Assembly (NCBI GenBank): GCA_003990705.1
Contig: AP018318.1
Location: forward strand, 4,405,501-4,469,500
Origin: Nostoc sp. HK-01
GTDB lineage: Bacteria; Cyanobacteriota; Cyanobacteriia; Cyanobacteriales; Nostocaceae
Reading direction: 5' to 3'
DNA: 64,000 bases
In this document: positions 8,724 through 17,159 of the stretch, piece by piece
How positions within the stretch are numbered: position 1 is the first letter of the stretch
Layout: the number at the start of each line of letters is the position of its first letter
Program-made: the position numbers and the translations under genes
Notes under the pieces: model-generated
What the model was told of the DNA's origin: nothing
The model's database searches: none
The model's input: the letters and a program-made list of their open reading frames with translations, nothing else

Positions 8724-10463
8724 GTGTCTTATCTTCCAGTTGATTCAGTGACAAACCAACGGTACGCCAAAGATATGGAACAAAGTTATTCAGACAAAGC
8801 ATACCGTTGGAATCGTGAAAACTACTCTAGCAAACGTCGCTTTGTGGACATTTGGTCTTTTGTATTGACCTTTATGTTCAAATTGTGGCGTTACAACAAA
8901 TCTTGGAGTTATCCAGGTGGTGTAACGGAAGCAAAACAAGCAGCAAGGCGTAAAGCTCAAGCAATTTGGGTTCGTAACACCCTACTAGATTTAGGCCCGA
9001 CTTTTATTAAAGTTGGGCAATTGTTTTCGACGCGTGCGGATATATTTCCTAGTGAATATGTTGAGGAGTTATCGAAGCTGCAAGATAAAGTTCCCGCGTT
9101 TAGCTATGAGCAAGTAGAAACGATTATCGAGCAAGAACTGGGAAAAAAAATTCCTGAACTTTTCCAAAGTTTTGAACCTATTCCTTTAGCTGCTGCGAGT
9201 TTAGGTCAAGTACATAAAGCTGTGCTGCACAGTGGGGAAGCTGTGGTTGTCAAAGTACAGCGTCCTGGACTCAAGAAGTTATTTGAAATAGATTTACAAA
9301 TTCTCAAAGGAATTGCGCGTTACTTCCAAAACCATCCCAAGTGGGGGAAGGGACGAGATTGGATGGGGATTTATGAAGAATGTTGTCGCATTCTTTGGGA
9401 AGAAATCGATTATCTCAGTGAAGGTCGTAACGCTGATACATTTCGCCGGAACTTTCGTGGTTACGACTGGGTGAAAGTTCCCAGAATTTATTGGCGTTAC
9501 ACCTCACCACGGGTTCTAACTTTAGAATATTTGCCGGGAATTAAAATTAGTCAATATGAAGCTTTGGAAGCTGCGGGTTTAGACCGGAAGTTAATTGCGC
9601 GTCAAGGCGCTCAAGCTTATTTACATCAATTGCTGAATAATGGCTTTTTTCATGCTGACCCCCATCCAGGTAACATAGCTGTCAGTGCAGATGGTGGTGG
9701 TTTGATCTTCTATGACTTTGGCATGATGGGGCGAATTAAGTCCAATATCCGAGAAGGACTGATGGAAACCCTGTTTGGCATTGCCCAAAAAGATGGCGAT
9801 CGCGTGGTAGAATCACTGGTTAATTTAGGAGCGATCGCACCAGTAGATGATATGGGGCCAGTACGGCGTTCTGTCCAGTATATGCTGGATAATTTTATGG
9901 ATAAGCCGTTTGAAAACCAATCAGTTGCAGCAATTAGTGATGATCTATACGAAATAGCTTATAATCAGCCATTTAGATTTCCCGCAACTTTCACTTTTGT
10001 GATGCGAGCTTTTTCCACTCTAGAGGGAGTAGGTAAGGGCTTAGATCCAGAATTTAATTTTATGGAAGTTGCCCAACCTTATGCAATGCAGCTTATGACA
10101 AACATGAATGGCGCTGACAGTAATAGCTTCCTGAATGAATTAAGTCGTCAAGCAGTACAGGTGAGTACGACGGCATTTGGGCTACCACGTAGGCTAGAAG
10201 ATACCCTAGAAAAATTAGAGCGTGGCGATATGCGTGTGCGCGTGCGTTCCATAGAATCAGAACGTCTGTTGCGGCGACAGGGGAATATTCAACTAGGAAT
10301 CAGCTATGCTTTGATAATCAGTGGATTTACTCTGTCAGCTACCATTTTATTGGTGAATCATTATGTATGGTTGGCGCTGCTCGCTGGTTTGATTGCAGCA
10401 GCAGTCTCAGTAATTCTGATCCGCTTGCTTCTTCGCCTTGATCGTTATGAACGTATGTATTAA
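8724..10463 (+). CDS. UbiB/ABC1 (AarF) family atypical kinase
   Basis: The 579-residue protein has the family signatures: the KxGQ-type motif in PTFIKVGQLFSTRADIFP, the alanine-rich nucleotide loop AAASLGQVHKA, VVVKVQRPG with the catalytic lysine, HADPHPGNI as catalytic loop and FYDFGMMG as the DFG equivalent. Two hydrophobic segments close the C-terminus (about 520-570), placing it in a membrane, probably thylakoid or plastoglobule-like sites. Relatives act in quinone or tocopherol metabolism and photosynthetic stress responses. The GTG start at 8724 has AGGGA 5 nt upstream; an internal ATG at 8775 is the alternative. The PP2C gene follows 18 bp downstream, suggesting co-transcription. Confidence 0.92.
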   Translation: MSYLPVDSVTNQRYAKDMEQSYSDKAYRWNRENYSSKRRFVDIWSFVLTFMFKLWRYNKSWSYPGGVTEAKQAARRKAQAIWVRNTLLDLGPTFIKVGQLFSTRADIFPSEYVEELSKLQDKVPAFSYEQVETIIEQELGKKIPELFQSFEPIPLAAASLGQVHKAVLHSGEAVVVKVQRPGLKKLFEIDLQILKGIARYFQNHPKWGKGRDWMGIYEECCRILWEEIDYLSEGRNADTFRRNFRGYDWVKVPRIYWRYTSPRVLTLEYLPGIKISQYEALEAAGLDRKLIARQGAQAYLHQLLNNGFFHADPHPGNIAVSADGGGLIFYDFGMMGRIKSNIREGLMETLFGIAQKDGDRVVESLVNLGAIAPVDDMGPVRRSVQYMLDNFMDKPFENQSVAAISDDLYEIAYNQPFRFPATFTFVMRAFSTLEGVGKGLDPEFNFMEVAQPYAMQLMTNMNGADSNSFLNELSRQAVQVSTTAFGLPRRLEDTLEKLERGDMRVRVRSIESERLLRRQGNIQLGISYALIISGFTLSATILLVNHYVWLALLAGLIAAAVSVILIRLLLRLDRYERMY

Positions 10464-10481
10464 TTATTGCCTTAAAAAATT

Positions 10482-11207
10482 ATGAAATTGAAATTCACGG
10501 GTTTTAGTGATCCGGGACTTATTCGTTCTAGTAACCAAGATGCTTATTATGTCGATCCCGAAGGACGATTTTTTATTGTCGCTGATGGGATGGGCGGTCA
10601 TGCTGGCGGTGAAGAAGCAAGCCATATTGCAACACGCGAAATTCAAGCCTATTTAGTTGCAAATTGGAATTTGCCTGAATCAGACCCAGAATTACTCGAA
10701 AAGGCTTTGTGGCAAGCTAATGAAGCCATTTTGCAGGATCAGCAAAATCATCCAGAACGCGCTGACATGGGTACTACTGTTGTAGTAGTACTTTTTCGCC
10801 AAGTAGAAGCTCCTTGGTGCGCTCACATCGGTGACTCTAGATTGTATCGCTTACGTAGGTCACAGCTAGAGCAAATCACTGAAGACCATACTTGGGTAGC
10901 AAGAGCAATTAAGGTTGGTGACATCACTCCAGAAGAAGCCAGAATGCACCCCTTCCGCCATGTGTTATCGCGTTGTTTGGGTCGGGAAGACCTAAATCAA
11001 TTTGATGTGCAACTGCTGAATTTGAGCGCAGGCGATCGCTTATTGTTATGTAGTGATGGTCTCACCGAAGAGCTGATAGACGAAAAGATTGCTGATTATC
11101 TGCAACACCCCTCGCTAGAAAAAGCCTCTATTTCCCTGATAGAAGCTGCCAAGGAGCAAGGCGGACACGATAACATCACTGTTGTCATCGTAGAACTACA
11201 AAATTGA
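10482..11207 (+). CDS. PP2C-type Ser/Thr protein phosphatase (PphA-like)
   Basis: The 241-residue protein is a minimal PP2C catalytic domain with all metal-binding motifs: RSSNQDAYY, VADGMGGHAGGEEAS, GTTVVVVLF, HIGDSRLYRLR, LLCSDGLTEELID and GGHDNITVVIV. It has no signal peptide, so it is cytoplasmic. It belongs to the short bacterial/cyanobacterial group that includes the PII phosphatase PphA; assignment to PII specifically is inference. It lies 18 bp after the UbiB-like kinase, and a Ser/Thr kinase gene lies about 1.5 kb further on, an area rich in reversible phosphorylation enzymes. Confidence 0.93.
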   Translation: MKLKFTGFSDPGLIRSSNQDAYYVDPEGRFFIVADGMGGHAGGEEASHIATREIQAYLVANWNLPESDPELLEKALWQANEAILQDQQNHPERADMGTTVVVVLFRQVEAPWCAHIGDSRLYRLRRSQLEQITEDHTWVARAIKVGDITPEEARMHPFRHVLSRCLGREDLNQFDVQLLNLSAGDRLLLCSDGLTEELIDEKIADYLQHPSLEKASISLIEAAKEQGGHDNITVVIVELQN

Positions 11208-12146
11208 ATTAGCAGACTGTAAATCGTCAATAGTGACTGGTCAAATGTCATTTTGACAAATATTCCTTCATGCTTCAAAGCCACCAGTTGCTGCTTTGCA
11301 AAAAGCCTTTGTGGTAGAATTTTTTGTTGCTTATGACATTTGCTTGATCAGGAATTACGCCAGAAACCGAAAAATTAAGGTTTTAGAGAAGGGCGGGAGG
11401 ATACGCTCACAAACGTAGGTTTTTCGCAGAGTAATGAGTAATAACTCTAAAAATAACGAAATAATCTGAGTTTGATCACCCTATCCCCAAATCTTGGTGC
11501 GTAAGTTCTAGCTCTATACGCCATAAAACCGACAATAATCTTTTTCGGTAGTTCCAAAACGGGAAGCCTTGTGAAAAGGCTATCTCTCCCACCTTTTAAG
11601 GCAAATTTTTGCCAAATCCAAAATTGCTTGACTCTGAACTTTATTTTTAGTAAATATACTCAGCAATTTGTTCAGCCTGAGCATTTTTATTCTTTACAAC
11701 TTGATAAAAATACTTTTAACTTCCAAAATTTAGCAGTTGGAGGCTAAGTTTCTATAATTTGTTGAATTGACATCTTGCACCTAATACGATATGGCGCATA
11801 TAATTCAGGTTTAATACCTTATATTTAACCTTGCACCAATCGCCTTCTCCACACTAGAGAAGCTCAAACTCGGCAAGGCTAAAATTAGGTATTTAATTTC
11901 ACTATTTGTGAAATTTCCCGGAATATGCCTCAGCATACTTGAGTTGTATACCAGTAGGTTTAGGCAAAAGCTGTTAAAGACCCTAAAAATTTATCCCAAG
12001 GGGTGTGGGCAAATAGTCAAACAATTGTTATCTTTCTTAATACGTAGGAACAAATGTAGAGCTACTATTAGCCCTCCAACTATCCCTGGTAGGATAGAAA
12101 TTCTCCCGCTAAATCTCTTTTTTACGCGTTGTTTTCGGAGTTTACT
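11208..12146. other. Long leader region upstream of nblA
   Basis: This 939-bp stretch lies between the phosphatase gene and nblA. Its short frames are not protein-like. It holds a 6-bp hairpin AGCCTT-gtgaa-AAGGCT at 11565-11581 and STRR-like bases near 11227. No exact GTA-N8-TAC NtcA site was found by eye. A long regulated upstream region would suit nblA, which responds to nutrient stress in this group. Confidence 0.45.
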
Positions 12147-12344
12147 ATGAACCAGCCAATTGAATTATCTTTGGAACAACAATTCAGCATTCGTTCATTT
12201 GCTACTCAAGTGCAGCACATGAGCCACGACCAAGCGAAAGACTTTTTAGTCAAACTTTATGAACAAATGGTTGTGCGCGAGGCTACTTACCAAGAGTTGC
12301 TCAAGCATCAGTGGGGCTTAGATTCTGGTTCCACTCTGGCATAG
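12147..12344 (+). CDS. nblA: Phycobilisome degradation protein NblA
   Basis: The 65-residue protein MNQPIELSLEQQFSIRSF continues with QVQHMSHDQAKDFLVKLYEQ and ends YQELLKHQWG, matching the NblA family in length and sequence. NblA binds phycobiliproteins and recruits the Clp protease, so that phycobilisomes are dismantled under nitrogen or sulfur starvation. The start at 12147 has CGGAG 6 nt upstream; an in-frame ATG 18 bp earlier would add six unconserved residues. A solitary ApcA-like subunit gene lies elsewhere in the window at 56823. Confidence 0.93.
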   Translation: MNQPIELSLEQQFSIRSFATQVQHMSHDQAKDFLVKLYEQMVVREATYQELLKHQWGLDSGSTLA

Positions 12345-12373
12345 CATTATTTTTGTGTCGCAGTGGGCGACCT

Positions 12374-12399
12374 CCTTCTCTTGCTCGGTTCCAAGAAGG
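12374..12399 (+). terminator. Hairpin downstream of nblA
   Basis: CCTTCT(c)TTG pairs with CAAGAAGG across a short loop, 30 bp after the nblA stop. It lacks a U-run, so intrinsic termination is uncertain; it may protect the 3' end instead. Confidence 0.35.
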
Positions 12400-12749
12400 A
12401 AAGGAGCTGGGGATGCTGGGGCGTCAACTTTAGTTCAGCAATTGTAAATTGATTGTTTTTAACCTAACTCTATGCCAAGCCAACATAAAGGCTCTACATA
12501 CTTGTTAAGACTAAATTGTATTGTCGGGGATAAATTAGCAATTATCAAGTAGCCATTACACATAAGTTATGGCTATTTAAGTGGACTAATTTATGTGCTG
12601 TATTGGATACATAGCACGATTTGCGTAAATCCAATTAATCTTAGTTGACCACTTGCCATCGCTAATCATTATATTTGCTATAACGCAGGGCTTACAACCG
12701 AATATAGATTTTTTGTTATAAAAGTTTACATTTTGCAATCAGCCATATC
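12400..12749. other. Intergenic region between convergent nblA and kinase genes
   Basis: There is no protein-like frame, tRNA or strong hairpin in these 350 bp. The sequence is AT-rich apart from a G-rich patch at 12400-12425. Confidence 0.4.
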
Positions 12750-14315
12750 CTAGCTCGAAAGATCGAGGGGAATGTCTGTAGCCATTGCTTCTAATTTAGA
12801 TAAGATTTGGGGTTTAATTCTTTCGTATTCACTTTTTAGTACATTCTTACTAAGCTGCGGATCAACTGATGAAGCTGAGATTTGACTTTCTTTTGCCCAC
12901 TGTTCTAGATTTTGGCGTTGAGCCGTAGCGATACTGCAAAGTAGGATATGAGAACAGCGACTTGGAACTTCCCGCGCAAAGAATAACAATCGATAGTAAC
13001 CAGTGTTTGCTAGTAATCTAGCTATTTCTTGCCCAAAAGTAGTCTTGAGATCAAGATAGTAAGGCAACCACTTAACGCCGTGCTTACGATTGTAGATAAC
13101 AGTAATCCACAGTGCCATCGGGTGAGGGGCGGGCAGAAATAGAAATTGATTATAACGATCGCAGGCAAACCTTTTGATAATTTCCCGTTGTGGTAACATC
13201 ACCCAAAGAGTTGGGACAACTTCGTTATGAAGACGAATCTTTTGGGGAAAAACAATATCGGCAATTGGCTTATTGTCTGGCCAAGAAACAGAGCGCAGAA
13301 TGTCATCATTGGAAGGTAACACCTGTACATCAGCTTTTGTTTTTGGCTGAACCTCCACAGGCATTGTTAAGCTACGACTAGCTACAGGTTTTGGTGCTGG
13401 GTTACTTGGCAGAACGATGGGTGAGCGATAATTTTGTTCGATGGATTCTAAGACCTTCAAGATGTCGCTCACCGTTTGAGGGCGATCGCTTGGTGCTTTA
13501 GCCAGACAACTCATGACTAAATTTTGTAACTCTTGGGGAATTTGTAACCCAGGATGAACCTCAGTAAACGAGCGTGGTTCAACAGAGTGATGAGTTTTAT
13601 ACCATGCACCAAAAGAATGAGTGGGTGCTACTAACGGCATCTTGCCTGTCAGCATTTCAAACATCATCACACCTAAACTGTAAATATCTGAGCGATTGTC
13701 TAATTCCTTCCCTTCCATCTGTTCAGGAGAAGAATAAGCCAAAGTTCCCAAATAAAATTTTGTCTGGTCTTTATTTCCTTGGAGTAACTTAGCAATCCCA
13801 AAATCGAGAATCTTGACTAATTCCCCAAAACTTGAATCTTGAATTACCAGCATATTGCTGGGTTTAATGTCACGATGAATAATTGGGTAAATAGTGCCAT
13901 CAACTGGTATACCATCATGGGCGCATTGTAACCCCAAGCTGATTTGACGCACCATACTAAAAAATCTGGGTAAAGCTAGATGGTGCTGACGAATAATCTG
14001 ACTGAGGCTGTGTCCTTGAAGATATTCCATCACGTAAAACGGCGTATTATTTTCATCTACGCCATAATCCATAACTCTTACAATATGAATGCTTTTTTGC
14101 CCTAACAAAGCACAGGTTTTCGCTTCTCGCTCAAAGCGTTCTTGTAACCGCATCTTTTCATTTTGAATCGACAGAGCGAGGAACTTGACAGCGACAGGTA
14201 CACCTCCCAACAAAATATCTTTAGCACGATAAACTCGACCCATTGCTCCAGTACCAATTAATTCCTGAAGCTGATAGCGTTTGCCGAGTAAGCGTCCAAT
14301 GTTGGGGTCTGACAT
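12750..14315 (-). CDS. Ser/Thr protein kinase, PknB-like, soluble
   Basis: The kinase domain occupies about residues 9-275: IGTGAMGRVYRAKD, VAVKFLAL, IIHRDIKPSNML, KILDFGIAKL and GTLAYSSPEQM are all intact. The C-terminal part (about 385-500) is a compact domain of unknown type (ALWITVIYNRKHGVKWLPYY), and no membrane segment is seen. I prefer the start MSDPNIGRLLGKRYQL at 14315 because the family begins just before the glycine loop and GGAG lies 11 nt upstream. An in-frame ATG at 14420 would add 35 residues without a visible RBS. It differs from the two zinc-ribbon kinases at the left end, so it is not a recent duplicate. Confidence 0.9.
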   Translation of the reverse strand: MSDPNIGRLLGKRYQLQELIGTGAMGRVYRAKDILLGGVPVAVKFLALSIQNEKMRLQERFEREAKTCALLGQKSIHIVRVMDYGVDENNTPFYVMEYLQGHSLSQIIRQHHLALPRFFSMVRQISLGLQCAHDGIPVDGTIYPIIHRDIKPSNMLVIQDSSFGELVKILDFGIAKLLQGNKDQTKFYLGTLAYSSPEQMEGKELDNRSDIYSLGVMMFEMLTGKMPLVAPTHSFGAWYKTHHSVEPRSFTEVHPGLQIPQELQNLVMSCLAKAPSDRPQTVSDILKVLESIEQNYRSPIVLPSNPAPKPVASRSLTMPVEVQPKTKADVQVLPSNDDILRSVSWPDNKPIADIVFPQKIRLHNEVVPTLWVMLPQREIIKRFACDRYNQFLFLPAPHPMALWITVIYNRKHGVKWLPYYLDLKTTFGQEIARLLANTGYYRLLFFAREVPSRCSHILLCSIATAQRQNLEQWAKESQISASSVDPQLSKNVLKSEYERIKPQILSKLEAMATDIPLDLSS

Positions 14316-14420
14316 AAAACATTCGACTCCAAAAGCAGATTGATTGTAAGTGTGTAGGAAAATAAGTGCGTTTAAACTGGCATTTTTGATTTGTCTAGAA
14401 TTTGTTTCTAAACTCATCAC

Positions 14421-14769
14421 TAAAGTTCAGAAGTAGTATTGAGTCCTCCGAGAACTTCTAGTATTGGCTTGCGGTTTGTAAGCAAATGGTTTTTACAACT
14501 GCTGGAAGATGCCAATTCAAATCTACGGAATGGTAGATTCATTCTGAAGTTGGCTAACATTCCGCATTATGATGTTGATTTATTTTTAGTCTGCCCAAAT
14601 TTGACTAAATAATTATCTATGGTTTCTATTGATTTGCGATCGCTCGTCCTGGTTTCAATCTCCTAGTTTTAACTCTGGGGTTGTACTCAGCAACGCCAGT
14701 TGCTTCTCCTCATCGGAGACGCTGCGCGAACAAGTCGGCAGAGCCGCCCAACGCACTGGCTCCTCAGTA
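14421..14769. other. Intergenic region with Nostoc-type dispersed repeat
   Basis: No coding frame was found. The interval holds the GC-rich repeat at about 14691-14760 described separately and one HIP1-like GCGATCGCTCG at 14637. Confidence 0.45.
14691..14760. repeat. Dispersed palindromic repeat (GGAGACGCTGCGCGAAC class)
   Basis: The stretch contains CATCGGAGACGCTGCGCGAA, a string typical of dispersed GC-rich repeats in Nostoc genomes, and is flanked by GCCAGTTGC and GCACTGGC partial inverted arms. A similar but diverged segment lies at about 62396-62440. Confidence 0.5.
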
Positions 14770-15261
14770 CTATTTCAGCGGTTGACGTTCTAAGCTGGCT
14801 TCCATCGTACTAGTGAGAGAATGACCTGACATAACCCCACAACTTAAATAGTAAGTATCATTGGAAAGACGATAGGCTGTTTCAAAGCCACTGCGACGTT
14901 GGCGATCGCTCAGTACCCAATAACGCTGGACAATTGTATCTAGACCAATCCAGCCTTCGCCTTCAATTTGCCCGAAAAGATTATGCTGAAGCAAAAAAGT
15001 ATACTGGCGTTCGCCTTCGTGCAAACGCCCTTTGTATAGTAAAGAGATTTCCGGGCGATCGCTGCCAGGAAAAATCAGCTTTGTGGCCATTGTGAACCAA
15101 TTATCTCGATTCCAAGCAACCAAGGTCATACCCTTAACGCTGATTGGCATTCCATTGCGTTCTAGCCAATTGCCTTGTAATGTCCAGCGTCCTGGTTCCA
15201 TTAAAAAAGTGTGACCCACCTTCTCAGTTCCTTGTCTTGATCGAGTACCCTTACGACTCAA
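14770..15261 (-). CDS. Conserved hypothetical protein
   Basis: The 163-residue protein of unknown function reads as a compact beta-rich domain: EPGRWTLQGNWLERNGMP, VAWNRDNWFTMATKLIFPG, EGWIGLDTIVQRYWVLSDRQ and FETAYRLSNDTYYLSCGVMS. Such alternating aromatic and polar strands suggest a lipocalin- or barrel-like fold, which is inference only. There is no signal peptide. The first ten residues are basic and may be over-extended at the N-terminus; an internal Met at residue 21 (MEPGRWTLQG) is an alternative start. Confidence 0.7.
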   Translation of the reverse strand: MSRKGTRSRQGTEKVGHTFLMEPGRWTLQGNWLERNGMPISVKGMTLVAWNRDNWFTMATKLIFPGSDRPEISLLYKGRLHEGERQYTFLLQHNLFGQIEGEGWIGLDTIVQRYWVLSDRQRRSGFETAYRLSNDTYYLSCGVMSGHSLTSTMEASLERQPLK

Positions 15262-15456
15262 AGATATATTTGAAACCTGAAAATGTCAGGTGTCTAATAC
15301 CATTTTAGATTTTGGATTTTAGATTTTGGATTGGGAATTGCTGTCTGCGCCTGGGTTGTGTCAATCTATTTGTCTCAATCATTTGGTGAATTTGTATAAG
15401 TCATCAAAACTTATTTTCAAGAGGTTTTACACAAATATGTCTGTTAAAACTTGGTT

Positions 15457-15491
15457 TAGAGGTGTGAGGGTTTTGAATACTCACACCTCTA
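15457..15491 (-). terminator. Strong hairpin downstream of anmK
   Basis: A perfect 12-bp stem (TAGAGGTGTGAG with CTCACACCTCTA) and an 11-nt loop lie 47 bp after the anmK stop. On the minus strand it is followed by AAACC and not a U-run, so it is either an intrinsic terminator with a weak tail or a 3' stabiliser. Confidence 0.6.
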
Positions 15492-15537
15492 TAATTTCTC
15501 AAACCCTTGATTTTGCGTTTTTATCCGTAAGTCTTAT

Positions 15538-16707
15538 TTAAGCTGGGTGAATTTCTCCTAGTAGTACTTCATGAGGTGCGCCTGTTGCTGATGGTAGGTT
15601 TCCAGGAATACCTAGCTGTCGCCAGTAGGCTAAAACCGCAAATGCGATCGCTTCTTTAAAATCTGCACTCAAGCCGACTTCATGGGTAGTTAAGACGGGG
15701 ATTGTTTTGAGTAATGATTGTAATCTTTGTTTTAAATATAAATTGCGACTACCGCCACCACATAAAAAAACGCGTTGTGGCATTTGTGGTAAAAAAGTTT
15801 GGTAACTGTGAACAATCGAAGCAGCCGTCAGTTCCGTTAGGGTTGCTAAAAAGTCCGCTGGGCTAAGTTGGTATGGCCCGGCATCTTTTAAACATTGATT
15901 TAAGTAATCTACACCAAATAATTCACGTCCTGTAGATTTGGGTGGTGGTAGATGAAAATAATCTTGTTGTAACCATTGTTCAACCAAAGGTTGGCAAGGA
16001 CTACCAGTAGCTGCCCATTTGCCATCTTCATCGTAGGTTTTCGCACCATTGGTTAAATGCTCTACTGCCAAATCTAACAGACTATTTCCAGGGCCAGTAT
16101 CCCAACCACGCATTTTTTCTAACCAGTTATCGCGGCGCGGTGGGATATAAGCTACATTACCGATACCGCCGAGATTTTGAATGCAACGTCCTTCTTCTGG
16201 GTGACTGAGTAAATAAGCATCTACTCTAGGTACAAGTGGTGCGCCATGACCACCAATAGCAATGTCAGCCACACGAAAATTACTGACAGTTGTGATACCT
16301 GTAAGATGAGCAATCAAATCGCCACGGCCAAGTTGTAATGTGTAGCCTAGTGGGGAGTTACTCTCCCCTGTCCCCCTGCTCCCCCCTGCTTTTATAGGTG
16401 GTCGATGGTAAACTGTTTGCCCGTGGGAACCGATTAAAGTTGCTGGCTGATGACCTGTTTGAATATTTTCAGCAGCTTGAGCAAAGCTGGAGGCGATCGC
16501 ATCATCTAATTCGGCCAATTCTGCCATTGAGATGGCTTTGCCTGCACAAACAGCTAAAATACTTTCTCTGAGTTCAGCAGGATAAGGATATGTTTGCCCT
16601 GCTAACAACTCAACTTTGAGATCTAAATCTGTACCAGAAATATCTACTAAAGCAGCGTCAATGCCATCTACGGATGTACCACTAATTAAACCGATAATAC
16701 GAGTCAT
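15538..16707 (-). CDS. anmK: Anhydro-N-acetylmuramic acid kinase AnmK
   Basis: The 389-residue protein begins [20 protein letters not shown], the ATP-binding signature of AnmK, followed by [33 protein letters not shown] and LCGGGSRN. It phosphorylates and hydrolyses 1,6-anhydro-MurNAc to MurNAc-6-phosphate in peptidoglycan recycling. Between YHRPP and LGYTLQLG lies a C-rich repeat-derived insertion ([15 protein letters not shown], bases about 16352-16390) that matches the CCCCTG-type strings found in spacers of this genome. The insertion is in frame and sits in a loop next to the sugar site. The gene stands alone. Confidence 0.93.
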   Translation of the reverse strand: MTRIIGLISGTSVDGIDAALVDISGTDLDLKVELLAGQTYPYPAELRESILAVCAGKAISMAELAELDDAIASSFAQAAENIQTGHQPATLIGSHGQTVYHRPPIKAGGSRGTGESNSPLGYTLQLGRGDLIAHLTGITTVSNFRVADIAIGGHGAPLVPRVDAYLLSHPEEGRCIQNLGGIGNVAYIPPRRDNWLEKMRGWDTGPGNSLLDLAVEHLTNGAKTYDEDGKWAATGSPCQPLVEQWLQQDYFHLPPPKSTGRELFGVDYLNQCLKDAGPYQLSPADFLATLTELTAASIVHSYQTFLPQMPQRVFLCGGGSRNLYLKQRLQSLLKTIPVLTTHEVGLSADFKEAIAFAVLAYWRQLGIPGNLPSATGAPHEVLLGEIHPA

Positions 16708-16858
16708 AAGTATTTGTCAATAGTTGTATTGGTCAATAGTCATAAATGACAAGCTACACAAAAATTTTCGCAAATCCCACAGCATCGCTATATAGCAGTT
16801 AAGGTAGGGAACAGGAAACAAAGAATGTATAAAGTAATTTGTGAAAATCGAGAGGCTC

Positions 16859-16891
16859 AGATCCCCGATTTTTTAAAAAAGTCAGGGATCT
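16859..16891 (+). terminator. Hairpin with T-tail (AGATCCC type)
   Basis: AGATCCC pairs with GGGATCT, with an inner GATTTTTT/AAAAAAGTC stem, followed by TTTTAG on the plus strand. No plus-strand gene ends just upstream, so it may mark an unannotated transcript or be a dispersed hairpin repeat. Confidence 0.4.
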
Positions 16892-17018
16892 TTTAGTTAA
16901 TAAACAATTTAGGAATGCCATGTCAGTCTAATGATACATAGTAAATCTATCCTAAGTCTGTTAATCAAAATTACTACTCAGTACATAATTGCTAATGTTC
17001 CACTTTTGTTTGTGCAGC

Positions 17019-17054
17019 GATCGCTCCCCTAAATTTAGGCTAATAGGAGCGATC
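17019..17054. repeat. HIP1-containing inverted repeat
   Basis: A perfect 9-bp stem, GATCGCTCC with GGAGCGATC, is separated by 18 nt. The left arm overlaps a HIP1 octamer. Confidence 0.5.
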
Positions 17055-17110
17055 ATTTCTCCAATTTAGATAAAGTAGAGAATTTTTCTATAAAAATAGC
17101 ACAGACAGCA

Positions 17111-17143
17111 AAATCCCCGATTTCTGTGAGAAGTCGGGGATTT
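17111..17143 (-). terminator. Terminator of the GH57 gene
   Basis: AAATCCCCGATTTCT pairs with AGAAGTCGGGGATTT (one G-T pair) around GTG. On the minus strand the stem is followed by TTTTGC, 17 bp beyond the GH57 stop codon, as expected for an intrinsic terminator. Confidence 0.75.
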
Positions 17144-17159
17144 GGGTTCTAGGAATTAA

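Larger units (their letters stand above)
16708..17159. other. Hairpin-rich intergenic region
   Basis: This 452-bp spacer between anmK and the GH57 gene holds STRR units (16727-16740) and three separate inverted repeats (16859-16891, 17019-17054, 17111-17143). No coding frame was found. Confidence 0.5.

Noticed and set aside
12000-12070. Candidate NtcA site upstream of nblA
   Set aside because: GTA and TAC half-sites near 12043-12063 are not spaced by 8 bases; no exact consensus was found.
11908-12150. 80-codon plus-strand frame upstream of nblA
   Set aside because: Cys/Arg/Leu-rich translation without domain pattern, no RBS, and it overlaps the nblA start in another frame.
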